This document shows positions 37,081-46,493 of a DNA stretch of 64,000 bases, in pieces (within the stretch, counting starts at the first letter, position 1; every line of letters begins with the position of its first letter). Location: NCBI RefSeq assembly GCF_034043675.1, contig NZ_JAXCLA010000001.1:434001-498000 (forward strand), given 5' to 3'. Origin of the DNA: KK5 sp034043675. GTDB taxonomy: Bacteria; Pseudomonadota; Gammaproteobacteria; Burkholderiales; Burkholderiaceae_C. Both the position numbers and the translations under genes were made by a program. A model generated the notes under the pieces. It made no database searches. It was not told the DNA's origin and worked only from the letters and a program-made list of their open reading frames with translations.

Positions 37081-38424
37081 ATGACCCCGAGCCGCCGCGT
37101 CATCTGGACCCAGGGCATGTTCCTGATGCCCCACCATTTCCAGCAGGAGGCTCGGCACGTCGACTACGCGATGGACATGCGCGTGCAGGCGCTCGGCGGC
37201 CAGGCTTGGGGTTTCTTCGACCTGATGCTGGACGAGGGCCTGCTCGCCCGGGGCCAGCTCGGCCTGGAGCGCGCCACCGGCATCCTGCCCGACGGCACGC
37301 CGTTCTCGATCCCGCAGCACGACCTGCCGCCCGCGCCACTGGACGTGCCGGCCGACATGAAGAACGAGCTGGTCTTCCTGGCTCTGCCGCGCGCGCGCAG
37401 CGGCGTCACGCAGGTGGACTTCGACGGGATGGACGGCACGCAGCCCTTTCGCTGGTCGGTGGCGGACGAGGAACTGCACGACCTCACCCATGGCGAAGAC
37501 GAGCCCGAATCGGTGCAGACCGGCCGGCTGGCGCTGCGGCTCCTGCGCGCCAAGGACGCCCGCGACGGCCAGGAGGGCCATGCGCTGCTGGGCGTCGCGC
37601 GGGTGCGCGAGCGCCGCAGCGACGGCCAGGTCGAGATCGACCGCGACTACATCGCTCCGCAGACCCGCATCGATGCGAGCCGCCAGCTCTCGGCGGTCGC
37701 CTCACTGCTGCACGGGCTGATCGGCCAGCGGGCGCAGGCGCTGGCCGAGCGCTTCGGGCAGCTGAGCCACGGCGTCTCCGAGATGGCCGACTTCCTGATG
37801 CTGCAGGCGCTCAATCGCGCCGAGCCACTGTTCCGCGAGCACGCGCAGGCGCCCGGCCAGCATCCCTGGGCGCTGTACCGCGACGGCCTGCAACTGGCCG
37901 GCGACCTCGCCACCTTCACCAGCGAGGCACGGCATGTCGGCGAGTTCCCGCTCTACCGCCACGACGACCTGCAATCCTGCTTCCCGCCGCTGCTGGCCGC
38001 GCTGCGGCGCATGCTGACCTCGGTGATGGAGCGCAATGCGATCCAGATCGAGCTGGAACGCCGCGAGCACGGCGTGCACGTGGCCGTGTTCCCGGACGCC
38101 GACCTGCCCCGCAACTCGAACCTGGTGCTGGCCGTCAATGCACAGATGCCGGCCGACCAGCTGCGCACCCGCTTCACCGCGCGCAGCAAGCTCGGGCCGA
38201 CGGACCGGCTGATCGACCTCGTCAACCGCAACCTGCCCGGCATCGCGATCCGCGCACTGCCGACCGCGCCGCGCCAGTTGCCCTTCCACGCCGGCTTCCA
38301 CTACTTCGAGCTCGACCGCGGCGGCGAGCTGTGGAAGCAGCTGGAGCGCAGCGGCAGCCTTGCGCTGCACGTGCCGGTCGAGCTGCCTTCGCTCGAACTC
38401 GAACTGTGGGCCGTGCGCCAGTGA
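37081..38424 (+). CDS. tssK: T6SS baseplate connector TssK
   Basis: Predicted 447-residue TssK, the phage receptor-binding-protein-like adaptor joining the baseplate to TssL/TssM. The opening RRVIWTQGMFLMPHHFQQEA is diagnostic, with WGFFDLMLDEGLL, then a helical middle part and the C-terminal LPFHAGFHYFELDRGGELWK. Full length. Confidence 0.96.
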   Translation: MTPSRRVIWTQGMFLMPHHFQQEARHVDYAMDMRVQALGGQAWGFFDLMLDEGLLARGQLGLERATGILPDGTPFSIPQHDLPPAPLDVPADMKNELVFLALPRARSGVTQVDFDGMDGTQPFRWSVADEELHDLTHGEDEPESVQTGRLALRLLRAKDARDGQEGHALLGVARVRERRSDGQVEIDRDYIAPQTRIDASRQLSAVASLLHGLIGQRAQALAERFGQLSHGVSEMADFLMLQALNRAEPLFREHAQAPGQHPWALYRDGLQLAGDLATFTSEARHVGEFPLYRHDDLQSCFPPLLAALRRMLTSVMERNAIQIELERREHGVHVAVFPDADLPRNSNLVLAVNAQMPADQLRTRFTARSKLGPTDRLIDLVNRNLPGIAIRALPTAPRQLPFHAGFHYFELDRGGELWKQLERSGSLALHVPVELPSLELELWAVRQ

Positions 38425-38462
38425 GCGCCGCGCGCTGAACCGGCTGCAAGCAGAAGCGCACT

Positions 38463-39803
38463 ATGGCCAGCACCGTCTTCCACGACCCGTTCGCCGAGCC
38501 CGACGAGTCGCAGCGGACCTTCATCAAGCCCAACCCGAGCGGCCGGCCGCAGCCGCTGACCCCGCCCGCGCCGGCGCCGATGTCCGCCGCCGAGGCGCAG
38601 GAGGCCGACACGGCCGATCACGGCCTGAACCCGCTCGTGGCTGCCGCCAACCGCCTGCTGGTGCTTGCGCCGCAACTGCGCCAGACCCGGCATGTGGACG
38701 ACCCGGTCGCGCTGCGCGACTCGCTGGCCCAAGGTGTGCGCGAATTCGGGCAGCGTGCCACAGCACTGCAGAGCCCGCCGGAGCAGCTCACCGCCGCGCG
38801 CTACGTGCTATGCACGCTGCTCGACGAGGCCGCCGCGAACACGCCCTGGGGCGGCTCCGGCGTCTGGGCCCAACTGAGCCTGGCGGCGCTGTTCCACAAC
38901 GATGTAAAGGGCGGCGAGAAGGTCTTCCAGCTGATGGCGCGCTTCGCCGACAAGCCGCGCGAGAACCTCGACGTGCTGGAGCTGATCTATTGCGCGCTCA
39001 CGCTCGGCTTCGAAGGCCGCTACGGCGTCGTCGACAACGGCCGCGCGCAGCTCGACGCCGTGCGCGACCGGCTGGCCCAGGTGATCCGGCGCGAACGCGG
39101 CGACCACCCGCGCGCGCTGGCGCAGCACTGGCAGGGCGAGGCCCGGGCCGGCCGCGTGCCCAGCCGCGCGCTGCCGCTGGCCGCGGCGGCGGCGCTGGCG
39201 GCGCTGCTGCTGGCGGGCACTTATGTGGCGATGTCGCTGTCGCTAGCGTCCCGCTCGGATCCGGTCTTCAGCCAGGCGCAGGCGCTGCGCCTGCCCTCGC
39301 CGGTCGTCCAGGCACCGCAGCCGGCCGCGCAGCCGCGCCTCGCGCAGTTCCTGCAGGCCGACATCAAGGCGCGCCAGGTCAGCGTGCGCGACGAGGTCGA
39401 CCGCAGCGTCGTGACGATCGCTGGGGACGGAGCCTTCGCACCCGGCAGCGCGACCGTGCTGCCCGAGCGCCAGGCGCTGCTGGGCCGCATCGCCGACGCA
39501 CTGGCCCAGGTCCGGGGCCGGGTGCTGGTGCTGGGCCATACGGACAACCAGCCGCTTGCGCGCTCGGCGCGCTTCCCGTCGAACTGGCACCTGTCGCAGG
39601 AGCGGGCCAAGCAGGTGAGGGACCTGCTGGTGGCCCACAAGGTGGCACCCGGGCGCATCCAGGCCGAAGGCCGGGCCGACGGCGACCCGGTGGTGCCGAA
39701 CGACAGCGCCGCCAACCGTGCGTTGAACCGGCGTGTCGAAGTGACGCTGTTCGTCGGCCCGGGCAACGAGGTCTGGCCGGCCAAGGCGGCCTCATCGCCA
39801 TGA
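38463..39803 (+). CDS. tssL: T6SS membrane protein TssL with OmpA domain
   Basis: Predicted 446-residue TssL. The cytoplasmic IcmH/DotU domain covers about residues 50-225 (LTAARYVLCTLLDEAAANTP, LSLAALFHNDVKGGEKVFQL, ELIYCALTLGFEGRY). A single transmembrane helix at about 236-258 leads to a periplasmic OmpA-type peptidoglycan-binding domain (VLVLGHTDNQPL, SNWHLSQERAKQVRDLL, ANRALNRRVEV), so this is the evolved, TagL-like form. Stop overlaps the tssM start (ATGA). Confidence 0.95.
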   Translation: MASTVFHDPFAEPDESQRTFIKPNPSGRPQPLTPPAPAPMSAAEAQEADTADHGLNPLVAAANRLLVLAPQLRQTRHVDDPVALRDSLAQGVREFGQRATALQSPPEQLTAARYVLCTLLDEAAANTPWGGSGVWAQLSLAALFHNDVKGGEKVFQLMARFADKPRENLDVLELIYCALTLGFEGRYGVVDNGRAQLDAVRDRLAQVIRRERGDHPRALAQHWQGEARAGRVPSRALPLAAAAALAALLLAGTYVAMSLSLASRSDPVFSQAQALRLPSPVVQAPQPAAQPRLAQFLQADIKARQVSVRDEVDRSVVTIAGDGAFAPGSATVLPERQALLGRIADALAQVRGRVLVLGHTDNQPLARSARFPSNWHLSQERAKQVRDLLVAHKVAPGRIQAEGRADGDPVVPNDSAANRALNRRVEVTLFVGPGNEVWPAKAASSP

Positions 39804-42800
39804 TCAAGAAACTGCTCGGCTGGATCTTCAACCGCTGGACGCTCGCCGCGGTGCTGTTCATCGCCATCGCGCTGGTGCTGTGGATCGTCGGGCCGCTGGT
39901 CGCCGTCGCCGAGCTGCGGCCGCTGGAAACGGCGGCGGCACGGGGCTGGGCTATCGCGGTCGTCGCGCTGCTGTTCGCGCTGCGCATGGCCTGGTCGGCG
40001 TGGCGCGCGCGCCGCGGCAACGCGGCCGTCGTCAGCGAGATGCTTTCCGCCGCCCCGGCAGCCGCCGCCGAGAGCGCCGACACGATCGCGCTGCGCCAGC
40101 GTTTCGAGGACGCGATGCAGACGCTGCGCGAGACGCGCTTCGCAGGTGATGGCCAGGGCCGCAAGGGCGCGTCTTCCGGCTTGTCCGGCCTGGCCAGCAA
40201 GTGGAGCGGACGCTACCTCTACGAATTGCCCTGGTACGCGATCATCGGCGCGCCCGGCTCGGGCAAGACGACGGCGCTGCAGAACTGCGGCCTGAAATTC
40301 CCGCTGGCTGCACGGCTGGGCGAGCGTGCGCTGAAAGGCATGGGCGGCACGCGGCTGTGCGACTGGTGGTTCACCGACCAGGCCGTGGTGATCGACACCG
40401 CGGGCCGCTTCACGACGCAGGAGGACGGCCAGCAGGGCAGCGGCGCCACCTGGACCGGCTTCCTCGCGATGCTCAAGCGCACGCGCTCGCGCCAGCCGCT
40501 GAACGGCGTGCTGGTCACGGTCTCGGTGGATCTGCTGCTGCAGGGTGCCGCCCGGCGCGACGACTACGCGCAGAAGGTGCGCCAGCGCGTGCAGGAGCTG
40601 CACGAACAGCTGGGCATCCGCTTCCCGATCTATTTGCTGGTGACGAAGACCGACCTGCTGGCCGGCTTCATGGACTACTTCGCCACGCTGGACAAGGATC
40701 AGCGGGCCACGCCCTGGGGCGTGAGTTTCCCGTTGCAGGCACGCAACGAGGCCAACCTGCAGTCCTTCAGCGAGGAGTTCGACGCGTTGCAGCGGCGCCT
40801 GCAGGCGGGCCTGGTCGAGCGCTTGCAAAGCGAGCCCGATGCGCAGAGGCGCGCGCGCATCTACGGCTTCCCGAACCAGTTCGCGCGGCTGCAGGGCATG
40901 CTGCAGGAGTTCCTGGAGACGGTGTTCGCGCCGTCCCGCTTCGAAGCGGACCCACTGCTGCGCGGCGTCTATTTCATCAGCGGCACGCAGGAAGGCACGC
41001 CGATCGACCGCGTGCTCGGCACGGTGGCGCGCGCCTTCCGGATCGAGAGCGCCGTGATGGCGCCGAACCAGGCCAGCGGGCGCAGCTATTTCCTCTCGCG
41101 CCTGCTCGGCGAGGTGGTATTCGCGGAGAACGGCCTGGCCGGGCTGAACCGCGGCCGCGAGCGTCGTCTGCGCTGGCTCTCGGTCGGTACCGGCGTCTCG
41201 CTGGCCGCCGTGGCGGCCAGCATGCTGACGGCCTGGGGCGTCAGCTACCTCAACAACCGGCGCTACGTGGACGACGTGGCGGCCCGCGTCGGCCTCGTCG
41301 ACAGGACGCTGAAGAAGACCCCGAACCGCGCCACGCCGGACCTGTTGCCCATCCTGCCGGCGCTGGACGCCACGCGGGATCTGGCACGTGACGCCGCCGC
41401 CGGCCATGGCTTCCTCGGCTTCGGCCTGGAGCAGGTCGGCAAACTCGATCTCGCCTCGCGCGCCGCCTACCAGCGCATGCTGGTCGACGCGATGCTGCCG
41501 CGCCTGGGCCTGCGTGTAGAGGACCAGTTGCGTCTGGCCAGCGCCTCGGGCCAGGGCCAGTACGAAGCGCTGAAGACCTACGTGATGCTGCACGACGCCG
41601 AGCACTTCGATCGCTCGGCACTGGCCACTTACTTCCAGGCCGGCTGGGACGCGGAGGTCGGCCGCTCGATCGACGCGAATCAGGCCGCCGAGCTGAATAG
41701 CCACCTCGCGGCGCTGCTGACCCAGGACGTGCCGCTGCCCAAGGCGCCGGCCGACAGCGCGCTGATCGAGAGCCACCAGCGCCTGCTCGCGCAAGGCACG
41801 CTGCCGCAACGCATCTACAGCCGCATGCGCCAGCAGGGCCTGGGCGCGAAGTTCCCCGACTTCACCCTCGTGCGCGCCGCCGGTGACCGCGCCGACCTCG
41901 TGTTCGTGCAGGGTGGCGGCGTGGCGGCGCCGCGCGGCGTACCCGGCCTCTTCTCGTACGACGGCTACCACCACGGCTTCCAGCCGCAGGTGACGCAGGT
42001 CACCGAGCAGCTAGCCAGCGAGCAGCCCTGGGTGCTGGGGGTCGGCAGCGCGCCGAAGGATGCCGCCGCGCAGATACGCGCCGACGGGCCGCTGATCGAT
42101 GACGTGCGCCGCCTCTATCTGAACGACTACGTCGCGGCCTGGGAGCGCTTCATCGGCGAGCTGAAGTTGCGGCCCCGCGCCAGCATGGCGGAGTCGATCC
42201 AGATGGCGCAGTTGCTGTCGGGCTCGGACAGCCCGCTGCCGAAGCTGCTGCGCGCGATATCGCACGAGACCACGCTGCTGGCACCGGACAGCAAGGGCCC
42301 GGTCGACCGGATCGGCGATCGATTCCAGGCCGCAGTCAAGGCCACGCGGGAGACGGTCGCCGGCGCGATCGAGGGCGGCGGCAAGCCGGCCGCCGGGGCG
42401 CCCGCACAGGAAAGCATCGTCGACGACCGCTTCCGCGACCTGCGTCGCATGGTTACGGCGCCCGAGGGTGGCAAGCCGCCGGTCGACGACGTGGTGGCGC
42501 TGGTCGGCCAGGTCCAGGTGCTGCTCAGCAATGTGGACAACGCAGTCAAGGCCGGCACGGCGCCGCCGCCCTTCCCGGTCACGCTACAGACCACGGCCAC
42601 GCAGTTGCCGCAGCCGCTGCGCGCGATGCTGGAGGACCTGACCGCCACCGGCGGCCGCATCACGCAGATGCTGACGCGGCAAAACCTGTCGGCCGACGTG
42701 AAGGCGCAGGTGGGCGAGTTCTGCCAGCAGGCGGTAGCCGGCCGCTATCCGATCGACCGCACCGCGCTGCGCGACGCCACGCAGGCCGACTTCGCGACGC

Positions 42801-43384
42801 TGTTCGCACCTGGCGGCAAGTTCGATCAGATGCAGCAGAAGCTGGCACCCCTCGTCGACACGGCGGCGCGGCCGACCTGGCGCTTCCGCGATGGCGAGAA
42901 CGGCCGGCTCGGCGCCGATGCCGGTTCGCTGCCGGAGTTCCAGCGCGCCCAGGCGATCCGCGAGACCTTCTTCCCGGTCGGCAACGTCCCGACGCTGCGC
43001 CTGCAGTTCAAGCCGATCGAGATGGATGCCACGCTGAAGCAGTTCGTGCTGGACGTCGACGGCCAGATCGTCCGCTACGACCACGGCCCGCAGATTCCCG
43101 TGCAGGTCCAGTGGCCCGGCCCGCGCGGCGGCGCGCAGGTCAGGCTGGAGCTGAGCCCGCCCGCCAGCGTCGGTGCCACCGGCATGGTCTACGAAGGCCC
43201 GTGGGCGCTGCTGCATCTGTTCGACCACGTGAAGATCGAGAAGAACGGCCCGTCGCCCGAGCGCTTCCGCGCGACCTTCGACATCGACGGCCGCAAGGCC
43301 GTGTTCGAGATCACTGCCGGCAGCGTGCGCAACCCGTTCCGGCTAGCCGAGCTGACGGATTTCTCCTGTCCCCTGGGTCTGTAG
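39800..43384 (+). CDS. tssM: T6SS inner-membrane channel protein TssM (IcmF)
   Basis: Predicted 1194-residue TssM. Two N-terminal transmembrane segments (residues about 12-65), a cytoplasmic NTPase-like domain with intact Walker A GAPGSGKTTAL, VVIDTAGRF and TKTDLL, a third membrane helix near residue 465 (VGTGVSLAAVAASMLTAWGV), then a long periplasmic part containing IcmF-related and C-terminal beta-rich domains that contact TssJ. The Walker A is intact, unlike in some TssM proteins. Confidence 0.96.
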   Translation: MIKKLLGWIFNRWTLAAVLFIAIALVLWIVGPLVAVAELRPLETAAARGWAIAVVALLFALRMAWSAWRARRGNAAVVSEMLSAAPAAAAESADTIALRQRFEDAMQTLRETRFAGDGQGRKGASSGLSGLASKWSGRYLYELPWYAIIGAPGSGKTTALQNCGLKFPLAARLGERALKGMGGTRLCDWWFTDQAVVIDTAGRFTTQEDGQQGSGATWTGFLAMLKRTRSRQPLNGVLVTVSVDLLLQGAARRDDYAQKVRQRVQELHEQLGIRFPIYLLVTKTDLLAGFMDYFATLDKDQRATPWGVSFPLQARNEANLQSFSEEFDALQRRLQAGLVERLQSEPDAQRRARIYGFPNQFARLQGMLQEFLETVFAPSRFEADPLLRGVYFISGTQEGTPIDRVLGTVARAFRIESAVMAPNQASGRSYFLSRLLGEVVFAENGLAGLNRGRERRLRWLSVGTGVSLAAVAASMLTAWGVSYLNNRRYVDDVAARVGLVDRTLKKTPNRATPDLLPILPALDATRDLARDAAAGHGFLGFGLEQVGKLDLASRAAYQRMLVDAMLPRLGLRVEDQLRLASASGQGQYEALKTYVMLHDAEHFDRSALATYFQAGWDAEVGRSIDANQAAELNSHLAALLTQDVPLPKAPADSALIESHQRLLAQGTLPQRIYSRMRQQGLGAKFPDFTLVRAAGDRADLVFVQGGGVAAPRGVPGLFSYDGYHHGFQPQVTQVTEQLASEQPWVLGVGSAPKDAAAQIRADGPLIDDVRRLYLNDYVAAWERFIGELKLRPRASMAESIQMAQLLSGSDSPLPKLLRAISHETTLLAPDSKGPVDRIGDRFQAAVKATRETVAGAIEGGGKPAAGAPAQESIVDDRFRDLRRMVTAPEGGKPPVDDVVALVGQVQVLLSNVDNAVKAGTAPPPFPVTLQTTATQLPQPLRAMLEDLTATGGRITQMLTRQNLSADVKAQVGEFCQQAVAGRYPIDRTALRDATQADFATLFAPGGKFDQMQQKLAPLVDTAARPTWRFRDGENGRLGADAGSLPEFQRAQAIRETFFPVGNVPTLRLQFKPIEMDATLKQFVLDVDGQIVRYDHGPQIPVQVQWPGPRGGAQVRLELSPPASVGATGMVYEGPWALLHLFDHVKIEKNGPSPERFRATFDIDGRKAVFEITAGSVRNPFRLAELTDFSCPLGL

Positions 43385-43399
43385 AAAACGGGGGCGCTG

Positions 43400-44044
43400 A
43401 TGGACGAAGCAGCGGGCTGGTTCGGGAAGCTGTCCTCGCTGGGCGACTTTGCGCAGCGGCGCGTGTCAGCGCAGTGGGTCGGCATCTGCGACGACTGGCT
43501 GTCCGCCTCGATGCTGGCCGGCCGCGAACAGTTGCACGAGCACTGGGTCGAGGCCTACCTGCGGGCACCGGTGCTGCGCTTCGGCTGGGCGCCGGGCGTC
43601 GTCGACGCGCAGTGGTGGTTCGGCGTGCTGATGCCCAGTTGCGACAACGTGGGGCGCTACTTCCCGCTGCTGGTGGCGCAGCCGCGGCCGCGGCCGCCCG
43701 AGGACCGGGCGGCGCTGGAGCACCTGGAACGCTGGTTCGATCACATCGCCGCCGCGACGATCCAAACGCTCAGCGACGCCGGTGGTTCGGTCGATGACTT
43801 CGAGGCGCTGCTGCACGACGCGCCGCCGTGGCCGGCCGTCCTCAGCCCGGCCTCATCCTCACCCGCCCACGTTCCACTGATGCATTGGCTCGAACCGCTG
43901 GTCGCCGCACGCTGGACACAGGAACTCGCCGGGCACTCGCTGTGGTGGCGCATCGACCCGCAGACCGCCGAGCGCGACTCGATGCAGATCCTGAAAGGCT
44001 TGCCCAATGGCGAGCAGTTCGTGGACCTGATCTGCGGGGATTGA
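43400..44044 (+). CDS. tagF: T6SS regulator TagF (ImpM)
   Basis: Predicted 214-residue TagF, a post-translational repressor in PpkA/Fha-controlled systems. Signature WFGKLSSLGDFAQRRVS and the FGVLMPSCDNVGRYFPLLV motif are clear. No PppA phosphatase domain is fused. Sixteen bases after tssM, last gene of the membrane block, converging on the immunity gene. Confidence 0.9.
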   Translation: MDEAAGWFGKLSSLGDFAQRRVSAQWVGICDDWLSASMLAGREQLHEHWVEAYLRAPVLRFGWAPGVVDAQWWFGVLMPSCDNVGRYFPLLVAQPRPRPPEDRAALEHLERWFDHIAAATIQTLSDAGGSVDDFEALLHDAPPWPAVLSPASSSPAHVPLMHWLEPLVAARWTQELAGHSLWWRIDPQTAERDSMQILKGLPNGEQFVDLICGD

Positions 44045-44046
44045 GG

Positions 44047-44436
44047 TCAGCCCCTCTGCTTCTGGCCAGCGCCGGGCGACGCGCAGCCGAGCGAGCTTCG
44101 CCCACGATGGCGCGTGACGAAGGTGCAGAGGGTCGTCGCCGGTGGCGGCTCGATCACCACCGGTTCGGTATTGCCTCGGTACCGGCACTCGACGTAGAGC
44201 TGCCGCCCGGCCTCGAAGACGTAAGCCACGTCCCACTCGGACCGGCTGCCGTCCTTCGTCTGGCGGTGTCGGTCGGGGACCAGGTCGGCATGCTCGCTCG
44301 GAGGGCCATCGAAGACGGATGCGCTCGCCAGCCGCTCGCCTCCTTTCTCGCTCGGGCACGCGGCTTCGCCGGCCTGGGCGATCGAGCAAAGCGCCGACAG
44401 CGCCAGGCTAGTCAACCACGAAGAAGTTGTCGCCAT
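44047..44436 (-). CDS. STY0301-family putative immunity protein
   Basis: Predicted 129-residue exported protein with a signal peptide (LTSLALSALCSIAQA) and the STY0301-family core ASVFDGPPSEHADLVPDRHR and YVECRYRGNTEPVVI plus paired cysteines. A periplasmic location is what an inhibitor of a peptidoglycan amidase needs. Its start overlaps the end of the amidase gene by 29 bp, typical of an effector/immunity pair. Confidence 0.75.
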   Translation of the reverse strand: MATTSSWLTSLALSALCSIAQAGEAACPSEKGGERLASASVFDGPPSEHADLVPDRHRQTKDGSRSEWDVAYVFEAGRQLYVECRYRGNTEPVVIEPPPATTLCTFVTRHRGRSSLGCASPGAGQKQRG

Positions 44437-44845
44437 TGTTCGAGTTCCCGTGTGCGCCGAAGCGCAGCAGCCGCTTGTGGATGGCCGTCGCGGGCGGAGT
44501 CACCCACTGGTCGACCACGTTGATGCCAATCGCCGTCTGGCTTTCGTAGACTGCCGCGTGACCAGAATAGTGACCGTTCGCGTTGAAGGTGGCAATGGCC
44601 GTCCCGGGAAGAATGCCTGTCGCCCCTCGGACCTGGACGCCCTTCTTCCACGCACTGGTGGCAACCGGGAGCGTCGTGCAGACTGTCGTCACATACGACA
44701 CGCACTGGCCGCAGAAGTTCGGGCCGTGCTGCTTCTCGGCCGGTGGCACGTCGGTGAACGGCGCGATGCCGGAACTCCGCGTGCAGACCCAGTCGCCGAG
44801 AGGCGCCTTGGGATTGGTCAAATAGTCCGTCGCAACATGAGCCAT
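44408..44845 (-). CDS. BPSL0067-family amidase, T6SS effector candidate
   Basis: Predicted 145-residue protein of the BPSL0067 type, an NlpC/P60- or CHAP-like Cys/His amidase fold found among T6SS peptidoglycan amidases. Likely catalytic Cys48 in NFCGQCVSYV and His96 in GHYSGHAAVY; WKKGVQVRGATGILPGTAIA and VVDQWV are family marks. No signal peptide, as expected for a T6SS cargo. AAGGAG seven bases upstream of the ATG at 44845 fixes the start. Directly downstream of fha and upstream of the immunity gene on the same strand. Confidence 0.8.
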   Translation of the reverse strand: MAHVATDYLTNPKAPLGDWVCTRSSGIAPFTDVPPAEKQHGPNFCGQCVSYVTTVCTTLPVATSAWKKGVQVRGATGILPGTAIATFNANGHYSGHAAVYESQTAIGINVVDQWVTPPATAIHKRLLRFGAHGNSNNGDNFFVVD

Positions 44846-44880
44846 CACCTGTCTCCTTTCCTCGCTGCAGTCCGAAACCG

Positions 44881-46371
44881 TCACGCCGTCCGCGTCGCCC
44901 ACTCCTTGCGCAGGCGGTCGACCTGCTGCTCGTAGGCAGCCAGGAAGGCCTTGCCGAACAGCGCGTGGAAGTCCTCTTGCGCGGCGTCGTGGATCGAGCC
45001 GTAGTGCTGCAGGTATAGTTCCCAGAGCCTCGACTTGCGGGCCATCGGCAGCAGGCGCTCCAGCATGCCGTTGCGGTCAAGCTTGGCCTCGAGCTCTTCG
45101 GGCGTGAACCGCTCGAGCACGCCCTCCAACGCTGCGCGCATGCCGGCCATCGTGCCGATCGTGTGGCCGACCAGTTCGCTCATCGCCTCGGCCATCGCCG
45201 TCTCGCCCGGCATGAAGCCGCGCGCCGGCGGCAGCAGCAGGCGCTCCAACGCCGAGGCGGCATCGGGCGAGAACTTCAAGGGGTTGTTCTCGCGCGGGCG
45301 GATCACGGTCACCTCGGCATGCAGTTCGTTGCGCGTGGAGGCGCGCAGCGACATCAGCTGCAGGGTGCCCTCCAGCGCCAGCCGCAGCAGCGCGCCGGCC
45401 TGGACCATCATCGCCTCCGCATCCGCGCGCGCATCGAGTTCGAGGCCGGCGCCGCGGCAGAACGCGGACCACAGATCCTGATGTCCATCGCCGGCGGTGA
45501 GCCTCCTGTCCGGCGGCGCCTCGACCTGGCCGACCGGGACGTCGACGGTCGGCGGCGGCTTCGGTGCCAGCACGCGCGGCGGGACGAATTCGCCCTTGAG
45601 CTCGGGCACGCGGTCTGCCGACAGTGGCGCGGCCCGGGTGTCCTCGTCGTCATCGAGGATGCCACGGGACGGCTCGGCCGGCGTGGGCCCACCGTCCCGG
45701 CCGCCAATCAGCGCGTCGATCGAAAGGCTCTCGCCCTGCGGCATCAGGTCATCGAACGAGGTCCGGTCGCCGGCCGGTGCAGGTGGCCGGCACGGCGCCA
45801 TCAGGTCAATGTCCGGCAGCAGGCGCGGCAGATCCTCGTCGGGCGGTGGCCGGCCAAGCGGCCCGGCCTGACGGCCCGGCCCGATCGGCTTCAGCAGCTC
45901 GGCGAAGGGGTTGTTGGACGACAGGGAATCCTCCAAGCCAAGCGAGCCGACGGAGAAGCCAGAGCTCGGCCCGCGACCGAAGGGCCGGCCCTGGCTGCGC
46001 GGGATCACGGCAACGGCAATCTCCTGGTCGCCGGTGCGACGGGCATCGCTATCGTTATCGTCCAGCACCTCCAGCAGGTAGCCGCCGATGCGCACGGCAT
46101 CATGCGGGCGCAGCGTCGTCGATTCGCCAGGTGCGAGCGTCTGCTGGCGCACGACCAGCGCATTGCCGTTGCTGACGTTCTCGATCGTGAAGCCGGCGCC
46201 GTCGGCCGAGATGCGGGCGTGCTGGCGCGAGATGTAGCGCTTGGGGTCGGGTAGCGCCATCGTGTTCTGGTCGCTGCGGCCGATGGTGCCGCCTTCGCGG
46301 CCGAACAGCGCCGTGATCGGCCGTGTCAGCGAAGCACCGTCCAGCGATACGGCACGCAAGGTCATGCCCAT
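44881..46371 (-). CDS. fha: T6SS FHA-domain protein (Fha/TagH)
   Basis: Predicted 496-residue FHA protein. Residues about 25-100 form the phosphothreonine-binding FHA domain (GGTIGRSDQNTMALPDPKRY, ISRQHARI, NVSNGNALVV). A long acidic/proline linker follows, then the T6SS-specific C-terminal domain (LLRLALEGTLQLMSLRAST, NNPLKFSPDAASALERLLLP, FTPEELEAKLDR, YEQQVDRLRKEWA). It is the probable PpkA substrate. A start at 46365 is equally possible. First gene of the minus-strand fha/amidase/immunity operon, with element copy G upstream. Confidence 0.88.
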   Translation of the reverse strand: MGMTLRAVSLDGASLTRPITALFGREGGTIGRSDQNTMALPDPKRYISRQHARISADGAGFTIENVSNGNALVVRQQTLAPGESTTLRPHDAVRIGGYLLEVLDDNDSDARRTGDQEIAVAVIPRSQGRPFGRGPSSGFSVGSLGLEDSLSSNNPFAELLKPIGPGRQAGPLGRPPPDEDLPRLLPDIDLMAPCRPPAPAGDRTSFDDLMPQGESLSIDALIGGRDGGPTPAEPSRGILDDDEDTRAAPLSADRVPELKGEFVPPRVLAPKPPPTVDVPVGQVEAPPDRRLTAGDGHQDLWSAFCRGAGLELDARADAEAMMVQAGALLRLALEGTLQLMSLRASTRNELHAEVTVIRPRENNPLKFSPDAASALERLLLPPARGFMPGETAMAEAMSELVGHTIGTMAGMRAALEGVLERFTPEELEAKLDRNGMLERLLPMARKSRLWELYLQHYGSIHDAAQEDFHALFGKAFLAAYEQQVDRLRKEWATRTA

Positions 46372-46461
46372 CGCGACACCCGGCGACGCGGCGGCTGTGA
46401 GCGATCCTGTCGACGCTTGCCTTGCATGCAGCGATCCTGTCGCGGCATGCCATGTCGATCA

Positions 46462-46475
46462 ACGGTCGAAAGTCA
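46462..46475 (-). promoter_or_regulatory. T6SS-associated repeat element, copy G
   Basis: On the minus strand TGACTTTCGACCGT, 104 bp before the fha start. Agrees with the common core TGACTTTCG. Confidence 0.45.
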
Positions 46476-46493
46476 TATCGAACGCGACAACCG

